Assembly (NCBI GenBank): GCA_003833135.1
Contig: QZLH01000069.1
Location: 110,419 to 174,418, forward strand
From: Oehlia diaphana
Lineage: Eukaryota; Glomeromycota; Glomeromycetes; Glomerales; Glomeraceae
Direction of reading: 5' to 3'
DNA length: 64,000 nucleotides
Shown here: one piece after another, positions 1 to 11,892 of the stretch
Layout: every line of letters starts with the position of its first letter
How positions within the stretch are numbered: position 1 is the first letter of the stretch
The notes under the pieces: model-generated
The model's input: only the letters and a program-made list of their open reading frames with translations
Databases searched by the model: none
Told to the model about the DNA's origin: nothing
Made by a program: the position numbers and the translations under genes

Positions 1-219
1 TTCTGTTGAGAATTTATCCTAAAAGATCAAATGAAATTATTTAATTATTGTTACAATACATACAATACATATACAATACATATGGATATATCTAAACAAA
101 AAAGTGCATTTCGAGCAAATTACATGTTGCGACGAACTATCTTGCGTAAATTGCTTCATGAGCCCAGTCATTGGGTTAACTGGTCCGCAACTAGCGTCTT
201 CAGGAAACCACTGTGCCAT
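1..219 (-). CDS. PEX5: PEX5-like peroxisomal import receptor, N-terminus (partial)
   Basis: Only the first 38 codons lie in the window, and the gene continues off the left edge. Exon 1 is 124-219 (ATG at 219). A GT donor follows at 123-122 and an acceptor at 20-19. Exon 2 restarts in phase at 18 and reads DKFSTE. The N-terminus has a cysteine at residue 11 in the context ASCGPVNP, then a segment ending KQFTQDSSSQHDKF. Known biology: PEX5-type receptors (and fungal PEX20 co-receptors) carry a conserved N-terminal Cys, followed by an Asn-Pro and an FTQD-like stretch; this Cys is mono-ubiquitinated for receptor recycling from the peroxisomal membrane. Human PEX5 also has it at position 11. The TPR domain that would prove PEX5 is outside the window, so a PEX20-like co-receptor is the alternative. 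It lies head to head with the EME1-like gene, 231 bp between the start codons. Confidence 0.62.
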
Positions 220-450
220 TTTTTGGTAATTATACTTTGGGCAGTTAAGAAATTTTGAAGGTAAAAAAAAAAAAGGTAGATAATCCAGATAGTCTGAACA
301 TTTTTTTGATCTATTTATAATCTATTGCATGTGATAAATGTAGATCGTTGATGTAATAACTATCGGTTAAAAGCGGTTGAATCACGAATCACGTTTCTAT
401 CTCAACGCGTTTGTTATTCAAACATTCCTTATAATTTCGGAAAAGGTGTC

Positions 451-2805
451 ATGGCTGATAGTATTGAGAAACTCAAAAATGACAAAAAGCTTCAAGTCAT
501 GGCAAGTGAAGTTCAAGCTATTTGCGGGGAAAAAAGTTTAGAAGAAATCCTTGTAGACCTTTATAAAACACAAAGCGTAGAACTCACGATTAATCGTATC
601 TTTGATGGAAATGTAACTTTCTTTGCAATTTCCTTATTACAATTTTGAACTTTTATATATTTATTATATGTTTATAATTAAAAGTTCCTTGAAGGAACAC
701 GTTTAGATCCTTTGAAAGTTTCAAAAATTTCATTCCCTATCCACCTATTAAATGAGGATTACGTCACATCGACAAAAAACCGACCAATTAAAACTAATTT
801 TAATAATGAACCTTTATCAACAAATTCTGCAAAGACTAAGTAAGCGATTCGATAATTTTGGAGATTCTTGCTTTAATTCTTTAATTAATTCACGTTTTAT
901 AATAGTTCATCCACCTTTATTACTTCAGAATTTGATGATAAAGTATGTGATAACTTATATAATTAGTTTTATGTAATTTATTTTAATCTCTTACGCCAAA
1001 TTATTATTTAATATTCGAAGCCCAGTTTCAAGAGATTACCATCAGACCTGGAATCAAATTTTATATTTTCCTGTTCCATAGATGATAATATCAAACCAAT
1101 CAAAAATTCAATCTGTTCAACTGAATTTTCAAAAAATCTTTCTCATATTCAAGATAGAAAAGAAAAGTCCTCAATTAATTTGACAACGAAAAAAAACACA
1201 AACAGAAATAGTATAATCGATTTAACTGCCGAAGATGAAGATAGTGATGCGACTTTGAGATCAGAGGATTCACATGAACAAAACTTACAAAAACCAGCGT
1301 ATGAATTTCAGCCTAAAATAATATCGAATGAACATCAATCCAATGCGTTAAAGTTAAATCAAGGAGAAGATAAGAATCTCATAGAAACAACATTTGATAA
1401 TCTAAATTATGATGATTCCGTAACGCATCAGAAACGTAAACGTAAGAACGCAGTGGATCATGCTAATGTAAATCCAAAAATGACAGAAGAAGATAAATTA
1501 GCTGCTAAAAAGATTAAAGAAGCCGAAAAATTGGAGAAGGTATTATTTATACTTTTTTTAAAAATTTATCATTTTAAACTAATTTAATTTAATAACCAGA
1601 AAACTCAGAAGGAACAACAGAAATTGGAACGTAAAAGACAAAAGGAAGAACGCGAGGCCGAGAAAAAAAGGCTTAAACAAATTCAGGAAGTTAACAAAAT
1701 CAAGAGCAATAAACTAGAAATATGTCGAGAATTAATAGTTGATGTTTCAAATGATTTATCGAGTAAATCTCTAGTTGATTACTTACGGGATAATCCAAAA
1801 TATAATTATATGACTATTAACACTTTTCAGCACGATATTCCTAATATTATTAAATGGCGAAGAAAAGTTACTGCAGAATGGGACGATGAACTTTGTGCTT
1901 TCATGCCAATTCCAGAAAAGATTCAGGATGAATCGTTTATATTGATTTATTTTGACGTGTCAGAATTTATCAAACTTATTAAAGATGATAATTTAACAGA
2001 AAATATCAATAGATTACGAGAAACTTTTATCAACAAGAAATTAGTTATATTAATTGAAGGTTATGAAAATTATTGTCGCAAGAGAAAAACACAAATTAAT
2101 CGGAACTTTACCGATGCTGTTCGATTAGGTATAGAAGATCACGATTTCGAAGATATGGAAACCACTAGGGTCCCAACAAAAAAAAAGAAAAAGAATTATG
2201 AGCAAGAACCTGACCTCGAGGAAGTGGAAGAGAAGTTTTTGTGGTTGCAGATTATTGCGAAATGTCTTATTATTCACACAAAAGATTTTGAGGATACAGC
2301 AGAAACGATAGGCATTTTGTCAACTGATATTGCAACTATACCATACAAGTAAATTATCTAATATCCTTTCCAATATTCTTATAGCATTAATTTGATAATT
2401 TTCTCTTTTCATTAGGAATCGTAATTGTGATTTGAACTTTTGGGTTGAGGGACAAGTTCGTGTTGGAACAGGATCTAGTGATACTTGGCTGCGTATGTTA
2501 CAAGAGATTCAACTTGTGACTGAGCCGGTAGCCAGAGGGATTGTTAATATCTATCCAACCGTCAAATCGTTATATGATGCATATAAGAAGTGTTTAACTA
2601 GAGAAGAAGCAGAAAGTCTTTTGTCGTTTGTTGAGGTAATTCTATCTTTCAGTTGTTGATTTTACGTGATAAATTTAACGTATGTATTATTATTTTACAG
2701 ATTCCTAATACTGGTTTTGCGCAACGTCGATGTATTAATAAACCTCTATCAAAAAAGATATATGAGATATTTATGGGAACTGATCCGGATTATATAATTT
2801 CTTAA
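451..2805 (+). CDS. EME1: EME1/MMS4-like crossover junction endonuclease subunit
   Basis: Non-catalytic partner of MUS81 in the structure-selective nuclease that cuts recombination and stalled-fork intermediates in the nucleus. Supported exons: 451-612, 685-839, about 1026-1539, 1600-2348, 2416-2635, 2701-2805, all joining in phase. The N-terminal third is acidic and low in complexity and includes a SIIDLTAEDED stretch that resembles a SUMO-interacting motif. A Lys/Glu-rich coiled coil follows (residues encoded about 1490-1700). Then comes an ERCC4-type nuclease fold (ILIYFDVSEF, KLVILIEGYENY), and a C-terminal helical tail with VTEPVARGIVNIYPTVKSL and GFAQRRCINKPLSKKIYEIF, typical of EME1/MMS4. 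I see no MUS81-type ERKxxD active site, which fits the EME1 side of the dimer. The 840-1025 stretch could hold a further small exon (906-942), but its phase does not fit the next exon, so I left it out. Confidence 0.8.
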
Positions 2806-3562
2806 AAAATATTTATTATGAAGGAATTTTAATTTTATCAAAAGATAATTTTCTTTATCTCAAAGAACTTTATTCAAGATTGCTAATTTGTTAGAAAACC
2901 TTCATTAAGGTCGAAATTTATTATACCATAACTATTTGATAATTTTTATAATACTGGCTTTTTTGATAGTAATATTATATACTTATTTAGTTCTAACAGA
3001 TCAATAAAAAAAAAGAATTCTTTTGAACGAAAGTTTTATAATTAAGCTTAAAATACAAAATTTGAATTCAGTATTTATACCAAAAAATTATTTGTAAAAT
3101 AAACGTTTACGTGCAGTTCTTTTACTCCGCTCCAGACAATAAAATAACTATTTAATGGAATGTAAGAAAAATGTCAATCGTTCAGATTTTTCTTGATATA
3201 ACATGAGATTGGCTATTAACTCTTACAATAACGTAATTATAAGAGATTATGGTACACTTTCCCAAAAAAATCCGTTTTTAAATTACAAACGTCATTCAAA
3301 TGGTTGATTGTGTCGACCACAAAAAATAATTACTTTATATGTTAATAATCACGTACAAAACTTTTAATTCAAGTGATTTACCCACGATCTTATTACTGAA
3401 TACTTTAACTTCTTGTACATGCATACGAAATCTCTGTAAATGCCACAGATCAATTTTTTTTTATGATAAATACGTGGCCTGAAAAAAAATTAATGTAGAT
3501 CTACGGTTACACATATAATTACAGATAATGCATTTTCTTTTCCTCCCAACTCACTATCTACT
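2806..3562. other. Intergenic, no gene seen
   Basis: AT-rich spacer between the EME1-like and DHDDS genes. It presumably holds the EME1 3' UTR and the DHDDS promoter. I see no convincing coding frame, tRNA or repeat. Confidence 0.6.
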
Positions 3563-4662
3563 ATGTCTACCGTCTCAACGTTACATGATTCAAAAACAAC
3601 TGACAAAGAAGTATTTGATTCTACATTACCATCCTCATCAAAATCTTTATCCAAACAATTCCATGAATTCTTGATAAAAATATTAAAATATGGAAAAATC
3701 CCTCAGCACATTGGTTTTATTATGGATGGTAATAGAAGATTTGCAAGAAAAATAAATGTTCAAACAGCGGAAGGGCATTATAGAGGATTTCTTAAAATGG
3801 AAGAGGCAAGTTTTTTATTTTTTATTTTTTGCTTTTTTTTTTTATTCGATAGTATAAATATATTAAAATTGAACTTTATTTAGGTATTGGACATTTGTTT
3901 ACAGCTTGGTATTAAAGTTGTTACTGTATATGCATTTAGCATTGAGAATTTTAAGCGACCAAAAGAAGAAGTAGATGCACTTATGCAACTGGCTAAAACG
4001 AAGTTAATAGAATTGTGTCAGAGGTAATAATTACTGAATTGAATATTTACACGTATTTCTTTTTTTTTCAAAAAATTTAAAAATAACAAAAATTTTCTTC
4101 AGCAAAACCGTGAAAAAGTATGGAGTTTGTGTCAGAATATTAGGAAATATGTCTTATGTTTCACAAGATTTGAGAGAAGTTATAGAAGAAGCAGTTGAAA
4201 TGACAAAAGATAATAATCGGTAAATAATATTTTTTTTTTTTTTAAAAAAAAAAAATAAAAATAAAAATAAAAATATGAAATTATATTTAATTTTATAATA
4301 TTTATAATATTTATTTAAAAAATAATAGATCTATATTGAATGTATGTTTTTCTTATACTTCAAGAGATGAAATTACCAATTCTGTAAAATCAATTGTAAA
4401 AATGGTAGAAAATAAACAAATACAAGTAGGGGATATTAATGAAAATTTAATAGAACAATGTTTATTTACTCATGGATGTCCACCTTTAGAAATTCTTATT
4501 CGAACATCAGGTGAAATTCGATTGAGTGATTTTCTTTTATGGCAATGTCATCAAGATTGTCATATACATTTTGAAAATTGTTATTGGCCTGAGTTTTCTA
4601 TTTGGAAGATGTTACAAATCATTCTAGAATATCAACTATCAAATAAGATTACAAGAAAATAA
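3563..4662 (+). CDS. RER2: Dehydrodolichyl diphosphate synthase, catalytic subunit (cis-prenyltransferase)
   Basis: Adds isopentenyl units in cis to farnesyl diphosphate on the ER to make the dolichol precursor for N-glycosylation. Exons 3563-3805, 3884-4023, 4103-4219 and 4329-4662 join in phase to give 277 aa. Region [16 protein letters not shown] carries the catalytic Asp of the IMDGN motif. [12 protein letters not shown] and the C-terminal [18 protein letters not shown] also match the DHDDS/RER2/SRT1 family. Length is normal. The family usually works with a NUS1/NgBR partner; no such gene is visible here. Intron 1 starts with GC rather than GT (GAG followed by GCAAGT), and only this donor keeps the conserved [11 protein letters not shown] junction in frame. 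Yeast has two paralogues, RER2 and SRT1; which one this matches cannot be decided here. Confidence 0.93.
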
Positions 4663-4939
4663 TCCTTTTTTAATTTATATAAAAATAATTAATTAAATTA
4701 ACACTCATACTTAGATTTAGTTTTTTCAAGAAATATAATAATACCTTTAATTAAGAACTTTTCCAGTTAAAATAATAAATTAAACTTTATTAATTTTGTT
4801 TAGACATGTAATAAAAATATGGTAAAAATACGGGATCTTGTTGATATTATAGTTAGTATTATAGTATTATTTTAAATTAAAAAATTTTTAATGAATGGCA
4901 AAATTATTGACTATTTGGTTTACCATTCTATACCACTAG
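4663..4939. other. Intergenic, 3' flank of the DHDDS gene
   Basis: AT-rich downstream sequence. No coding frame or repeat recognised. Confidence 0.5.
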
Positions 4940-5165
4940 TACCTAAAGACACATTATACTAATATGTCTTAGTCGACTATAATGTATCAGGACAATATAG
5001 TATTAATATGTAGACTATAATGTATCAGGACATTATAGTATTAATACTATACGTAGACTATAAATTAATAGTCTACATATTAATTAATTAGATTATAATG
5101 TACCAAGTAGACTGACTATAAAGTACCAGGAGATTACAATGTATCTAAGTAGACTATAATGTGCT
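4940..5165. repeat. Degenerate direct/inverted repeat cluster
   Basis: A unit of about 38 bp built around GTAGACTATAATGTATCAGG recurs several times with substitutions and truncations (for example near 4973, 5011, 5053, 5102, 5151). Copies include TAGACTATAA on one strand and TTAATAGTCTAC on the other, so neighbouring copies can pair with each other. The same TATAATGT core appears more weakly near 5200-5240. No ORF. This could be the tail of a decayed transposon or a small satellite. Confidence 0.6.
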
Positions 5166-8100
5166 ATTGGTTTCACAATTTGGGTTTTTTGATGTTTATG
5201 TTGGACGTTATACTCTATTTGAGTCAACTAGAGTGTAATGTGTATATATAAACTATATCGTGCCAGGCGTTAGCCTGCTTTTACACCTTTGTTTCTGCGC
5301 TTAAGAAGCTTTCTGGGTTTGCCAAAAAAATCGCCTTCAGGTGGCGCTGTAAATCAGCAGTTAATTTCAGCCAGCTCTACGCTATAATTCTGTCTGATAT
5401 TTAGGATGGAATATCTTGCCTTTCAGTGATTGGATTCTTGCTTGTTAAAAAAAGTATGACGAGAACTTTTCAATAATATCAGAATTGCATGAATTGAATG
5501 GCTAGAATGCTGGATGCTGAACTATTGCGTCCCAAAGTTAGGTTGACTTCATCTGCAAGGAAGCCTGAGAAATCCCTTCATAAAATCTTCCTTCTTAACT
5601 AGAATCATCAATCTAGTTATTCGAATCACTAGACATTGTGATCTAAATAATCTTAAAAATTTCTAACAATGTTTAAACAAGATTAAATTTCTTTGTCTAC
5701 TGCCGAGCTAAACTTCTTCAGCAATTATTTGGAGAGGTTATACCTGTTACCATTAGATTCAAAATTCATTTGGTCAATATTTATTATTGAATAAAGATGA
5801 ATCTTTTCATGTTTGACTAGTCGAATAAATTATTCTTATTGTTTTTACTTTAGCAACAACTTGTTGCATTGTACTTTTAAATGTTTTTAAATCTAAGATC
5901 ATTTATTTTGAGTGCTAATGTGGTTTTGCGTTTTTTTCATCAAAGATGATCTATTAGTCTTCAGTCATGTAAACATAAGACTGCACTTGACAAGTTAATG
6001 ATGCATTTTAGGAACGACCAATCTGATAAAGGTTTGATGGCGCCTCGATGAGCAATTGTTTTTAGATACAAATACACAGAGCATTTCACAAAGATCTTAA
6101 TCGTTTCGAGGCGAATATCTTCATTCATAAAGTTGAGTACCGCCCATCATTTCAAGTGCGAGCGGTTGATACATGATACGTATATAATCTTTGAAGACGT
6201 ATGTTAGTCTACTTATTTGCCTTCCGTCTCGGGTGAACAACGATGGAGTGAGTTTTTCATAGTATACTTAGTAAAGACGAAGCAAAAAATAACATAGACG
6301 GACTTATTGAATAATGCCTGCAATGAGGCGACTTACTCAAGTAATTCCTGTTCACGGCTCGAAGTAGCGGTTGACACGGGCGGTTCGACTAAGAAATGAA
6401 TATGTTCCTTGGGAGGAAAGTATTTTCGAAATCCTTTTTATTAAAAGGAGCTCGTCCTTGTCCTGGAGTTAGAGATTGCTTAATCATCATACTAAATGTT
6501 ATAACACCAAATAATTTATCCCAAATTTCTTCTTATTAGAATTTGATATTGCCTCCAAAAATTCTTTTATTAATATAACAATAGAAGGCAAAAGCCTGGG
6601 AGACAAATTATTTTTTGCTAAAAATAAACAGCCCACATTATACCAATAATATGATTTGTATTTGCATTAGATGAAACAAATTCTTTTGTAATGATTCCAT
6701 ATTCCATTTGTATTCTTACATGTTCTAGTTTATCTGCATCTTTATGATCCTCAGTATGTGTATGTTCTTTAATTGCTGAGTTTTTTTGAAATATTTGTTA
6801 CTCCTGTAGCAAACTTATTCTTTTTTCTTACGCTGCATACATAATATACTATACAATATATTTTGATTTTTCACTCATATTGTTTATGCGGGATTTTTTA
6901 ATGTCTTTTGTTAGAATTATCTTTAATAATCGAAGTTAGTCGGCCGTTTCTACGTATTGTAACAATGACATAAAAATGCGAATTTTTTTTTTTTTTTTTT
7001 TAAAAAAAAAAATTCCATTTATTTGGCGATACAAAAAAAAAATGATCTTTTTCCACGCAAATACCCTGTCACACCAGCGACTTAAACGTAAGATATTATA
7101 ATAACCGCAATATAACTAATTGTATTTTATAATTATATGGAAGTTGGTAATACATATTTGTACACAAAAATAATGTATGAACGTAATTAATTAAATCATT
7201 TTCATATTTTATGATGATTTCACTTCATGTTATTTTCTTCTTTTTATTTTTTCGTAATAGTTAGTATCTGAAAGAATCTGAAAGAGAGTAAAAAAAAAAT
7301 TAAAAAAAAAATTATTATATTTTGATGACGACTAATGTGACTTTTTGTTCAACACAATTAGTAGTAGCGATGTCAGCTGTTAACTTTTTTTTTCAATGTA
7401 ATTGAAATTCTTTAAAAACAAAACGATTATGTTTTATTAGAATGATCACACGTCAAAATATATTGTTGTTAAACAAAAGATATATTTAAAATTACTTACA
7501 GTATTATATAATCATTTAAAAAATATGCATTTATTCCTTTCTATAGTCACAATTATAATATTACATTTTTATCAGTACATTCTGCTTGGTACTACTGCAT
7601 TTGTAGGTTGCTTACATGATACAATATTATTATACAAAATAAAATTTTAAAAAAATAAAATCTAATAAAAAAGCTTTAGTAAAGAATTTGGTTAATCTTA
7701 ACCGGGAGAAATTAACCGGTAAAATGGATTGACTTGGAATTTTCTTTTTAATTTTAGGAAATAAGAAATATATATAATAATAATTAAAATAAAAGAATAA
7801 AAAAACAATAAGAAATATATAATAAAAAGAATAAAAAACAATAAGATCTTTTATTATAATATAATATAAATAATTTAATATATACATTCCAGTGATATAT
7901 AATTGGATTGGCAGGGATTTTATGAATGGGGAAAATCCTGATCCCCGAAACCTTGTGAACAAACAAATAAAGGATCCGGTTTTTTTATATAGTTAAATAT
8001 TATTGGAAATAATAATATCTATAGATTACTTTAAGCGATTGTTAAAAATAATGATATATTCGGACGAAAAGGCTAATAATAAAGGAATTAAACCTTCCAA

Positions 8101-10117
8101 AATTATACAAATCAATGCAATAATATTATCGCAATCTGTTAGAAAAAAAGCTGTTAAAAAAAGAAAAAAAATTTTTTCCTTTTTTTTTTTACAAATAATA
8201 TATTCGGTAATATAAATCAAATGGTTTATGCTGTATAATAAAATAATGCATTATAATGCATAAACACATAATCGGCAAAAAAATTGTAATATGAACCTCC
8301 TTTCAAATTTTGAAACAATCATAAATATATATCAAATGCGTAGGAGCTGCGTGCAAGATCTGCTATGTCGTATCATTTCGTATGCATGTAAGTTTTCCAC
8401 GTTGTTAGCATATAAGGCGTTATCATAATTAATTAAAAAGATGTTACCGTTACAAAATGGTTGAATCTATAATATAAAATATTAATAACTGTAACACAAA
8501 TATTTCCATTTTTCATTATATTTATGATATATCGTATGTAAATATAAAATACACATATGGTAGCCGAAAGCTTTGTAATTTTTTTAAAAGGAGGAAAAAA
8601 CTTCCATGTGATTAAACAAGACTATTTCATAGAAAATATGGAACAAGCAATAACCGAGGAGGCGAGGACAAAATAATAATAATAAATAATAATAATAAAA
8701 ATCATGAAAGAGTCATAAAAAATAATAATTTTTTTTTTTTTTAATCTTTTATTATTATTGTGGTACTAATTTGAGTGTACAAATATAGATAAATTAAATA
8801 ATTTATTACCAGGTTTCGACATCCTTAAGTGATAAATATGGTAAAACACAAAACGCCATGTAAATAAATCGCTACCGGGTATACAATTTTCAGTTACTAA
8901 AATATATATAATTTACTTTAGAGTCGAGAACATAGTTGTACATTTTGTTGGCGGTCAAATGATCTTTTTTGTATTGATTCGAATTTTATTTATTTTTTAC
9001 AAATATTTAAAATGTATTATTATTATGCCATCCACTGACGATGTTATGACGTATTTATAATAAAGTAAATAAGTATGTTAAATGTTTTTTATATTAGTTG
9101 TGTATAAAACTGATATCCATGTTCTTATATAATCATTCAAATAATCGCCGAAGGTTGAAAGAGCTTTTTATTAGCATACAGCCATGATGCCGTTTTTTTG
9201 GAACCACATGTTAAAATATGTATGCCGAATATGGATAGGTTGTACATTTGCATTACCCGGATTCAACGGTAATACAAAATCATTATAAAGATGATCTATT
9301 TTGCCATATTTACTATATAATATGCAATCAACTTTTTATCATTTTTGCAATTTACTTCTTACGATTATTTTTTTATAATTAAATTTTAACAATCTCAAAT
9401 TAATCATAATATTTAAACATCTTTTTTTTTATTTCTTATACTATAATATATAATTTATATATTTTTGATTTACCAATTTTAGTCTAAAAATTTAGATGAT
9501 GATTAATATTAACAAAGAATTATTATTATATAATTTTTATAATTAAAAATGAAAAATAAATCAGAATCACTAATAGTAATGATAATTTACAGAAAATTTC
9601 TATCGAATATTCCGTAATACAACATATATATATATATATATATTACATAATATATATAAAGTATATTTGTATATAATACATAATATATATAATATATTAC
9701 ACATATATATATATAATATTATATTTTGTATATATATATATAATAAATAAATATATACCAGATATAAAATATATTATATTATAGTTTTATAATATAGATT
9801 GTGTCAAACTAAAAAAATTATAAATAAGCGTTGAATCAACAAAAAAAAAAAATATAAAAATCAAAAAATCAAGTAAATTCAAAATAATCAAGCAAGATCA
9901 TTTTTTTTTTAATAGTGATCAATTAACAATATTATTCATAAATATAAAGATCAAAGCCTTTTTTTTATAACGTGAGAATTTTTTGAACTTTAAAAGGAAA
10001 ATATAATTAAAACTACGAAATCTATCATTTTATATAAACCAGAATAAAAAAAAATTTGATTGTTCACAAAATTCCACGTTAAAATAATAAAAATACCAAG
10101 AGAACTTTTTTTTTAAA
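5166..10117. other. Gene-poor, repeat-rich spacer
   Basis: About 5 kb without a gene I can support. 5270-6480 is less AT-rich than its surroundings and contains short broken frames on both strands; it looks like a decayed mobile element or pseudogene, but no domain is recognisable. 6983-7012 is a perfect T(n)A(n) palindromic tract. 7600-8220 has only AT-driven ORFs. 9600-9780 is almost pure AT microsatellite. No tRNA-like clover-leaf was noticed. Confidence 0.55.
9620..9780. repeat. AT microsatellite
   Basis: Long runs of alternating A and T interrupted by single G or C bases. Simple-sequence DNA without coding potential. Confidence 0.75.
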
Positions 10118-10354
10118 ATGTCTGCACAACCACAACCACAACCACAACCACAACCACAACCACCACCACCACCACCACCAGCAGCGGCAGCGGCAATTAA
10201 TCCTCCTAATCCTCCTGTTCCGCCAATTGCTCTCGCACCTCCACCACTTGTACTCCCGCCATCTCCTGCCTTCAACTTGGTGGATGCACAAGACTATAAT
10301 AAGATATTTCATAGAAGTGAAACTTACGATTTCGGCAGGGATAGCGTATGGTAG
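10118..10354 (+). CDS. Small Pro/Gln/Ala-rich ORF, function unknown
   Basis: A 78-codon frame from an ATG in good context (AAAATGTC) to TAG. It begins MSA, then a PQ dipeptide repeat, a run of prolines, a run of alanines and further NPP/PPS motifs, and ends with a less biased tail containing NLVDAQDYNKIF and YDFGRDSVW. The two homopolymer blocks are simple CCA and GCA/GCG codon repeats, so the frame could arise from repeat expansion. The non-repetitive tail is the best sign of real coding. It could also be the first exon of a longer gene. I do not recognise the protein. Confidence 0.35.
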   Translation: MSAQPQPQPQPQPQPPPPPPPAAAAAINPPNPPVPPIALAPPPLVLPPSPAFNLVDAQDYNKIFHRSETYDFGRDSVW

Positions 10355-10436
10355 AGGAAGCGTTTTCAAAATGGTGTTTCCTATTAATCTGGTCTTTTTA
10401 GGCTACTCCATTTTGAAAACGGATCACACTTTTTTT
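10355..10436. other. Spacer between Pro-rich ORF and tandem repeat
   Basis: Contains two near-complementary copies of a GTTTTCAAAATGG-like stretch (near 10362 and 10411), able to form a short hairpin. It may be the 3' end of the small ORF's transcript. Confidence 0.3.
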
Positions 10437-10605
10437 CATTAATATTACATAATATTTCGTTAGTATCGGTTAATAACATTATTTCGTTAATAATATTTCG
10501 TTCGTTAATAATATTTCGTTCGTTAATAATATCTCGTTCGTTAATAATATTTCGTTAATACTCCTTTAATAATATTTCGTTAATGTACTAAATAATATTT
10601 CATTT
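10437..10605. repeat. Tandem repeat, unit about 18 bp
   Basis: The unit TTAATAATATTTCGTTCG and shortened or mutated forms follow each other head to tail, five to eight recognisable copies. It has no coding capacity. Confidence 0.75.
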
Positions 10606-11152
10606 TTTATTTCTCTTTACTTTATCTTTATTGATACTTCGTCTTCGTTATTATATTGCAAACACAATCGCGTCCCTTTTTTATAATATATGCGCATAGA
10701 TTATATAAATCACAAACACAAACAAATTATTATGAAATAAGAGTTTCTTTTTTTTTTTTATTTGCTATCAATATGAAAGTGTTTACTTGTCATGATCTTT
10801 GGTTAGCTAATGTAGCCAATGCTAATGACAATTTGTCATTGAATATAATAAATTAAGATATACAGTATATCACCTAAAAAAAACGCCTTCTATATTATAA
10901 ATAAATCACGACTTTTATTGCTTTGGTTAATTATAAAATATGAACTAATCATATATATTTATATAGATTTACTAATTAAATGTAATACTAAATTACTTAA
11001 AACATAAATAAACCAAATTTTTTCAATTGCTTCCCAAAAAAATATTGATGCACTGATGACGTCCTTTAAACCCCAATATTAAAATAATATTTTTTTTTTT
11101 TTTTTTCTAAATAAAAATTTTTTTGTACTATTTCTTGTAAAAAAAAAAAAAA
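10606..11152. other. Intergenic, upstream of the NSRP1-like gene
   Basis: AT-rich with T and A homopolymers directly upstream of the next start codon. The short frame at 10656-10856 shows no protein character. Confidence 0.5.
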
Positions 11153-11853
11153 ATGCAGCAAAATAAACAACTTAAGTATGGTTTAAATTTGTCTGCTAAA
11201 AAAACTTTACAACGATCTATATTTGATGAAGATGAAGATAATACTACAACAAAAGAAGTAAATTCAACAAGAAGAGTTAATAGAACTTTAATAAATAAAG
11301 ATACTTCTTTAAGTAAATCTGTACAAGAACAACATAAAGCTGCTTTAGAAGAAGATCCTACAGTATTTTCTTACGATGAAGTTTATGACGATATGAAAAA
11401 TGCTGAAAAAAAAACAATACAAGCACTTCAAGGAATAAATAGCGCTTCTTCTAATAAGGTATTTTTATTATTTTTATTTATTTTATTTTATTTTATTTTT
11501 TTTTTACTTTCTTTAAGGAAATCTATTTTTTATTTTATTTTAAATAAAGCCTAGATATGTAAATGATTTATTAAGAGCCTCAGAAATACGTAAACGTGAT
11601 TATACTCTGGCGCAAGAACGTAAAATACAAAAAGAAAGAGAAGCTGAAGGAGATGAATTTGAAAATAAAGAAAAATTTGTTACTCAAGCGTATGTAATTT
11701 TTTAAATTTTATATAAATGTTTTAAATTAATTTCATATTAATCTATTTTTTTTTAAACAATAATAGATATAAAGTACAACAAGAAGAATTGAAGAAAGCT
11801 GAAGAAGAAGAGAAAAGACGAGGTAAGTAAAATCAAAAAATTTTTTAAGTATC

Positions 11854-11892
<39 letters not shown>

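Noticed and set aside
7630..8220. Several overlapping open frames on both strands
   Set aside because: Composition is dominated by Phe/Ile/Lys/Tyr from A/T homopolymers, there are no motifs, and antisense frames are of equal length; typical chance ORFs in AT-rich DNA.
10030..10369. Minus-strand Gly/Cys and Trp-repeat frames
   Set aside because: They are antisense shadows of the CCA/GCA codon repeats in the plus-strand proline-rich ORF.
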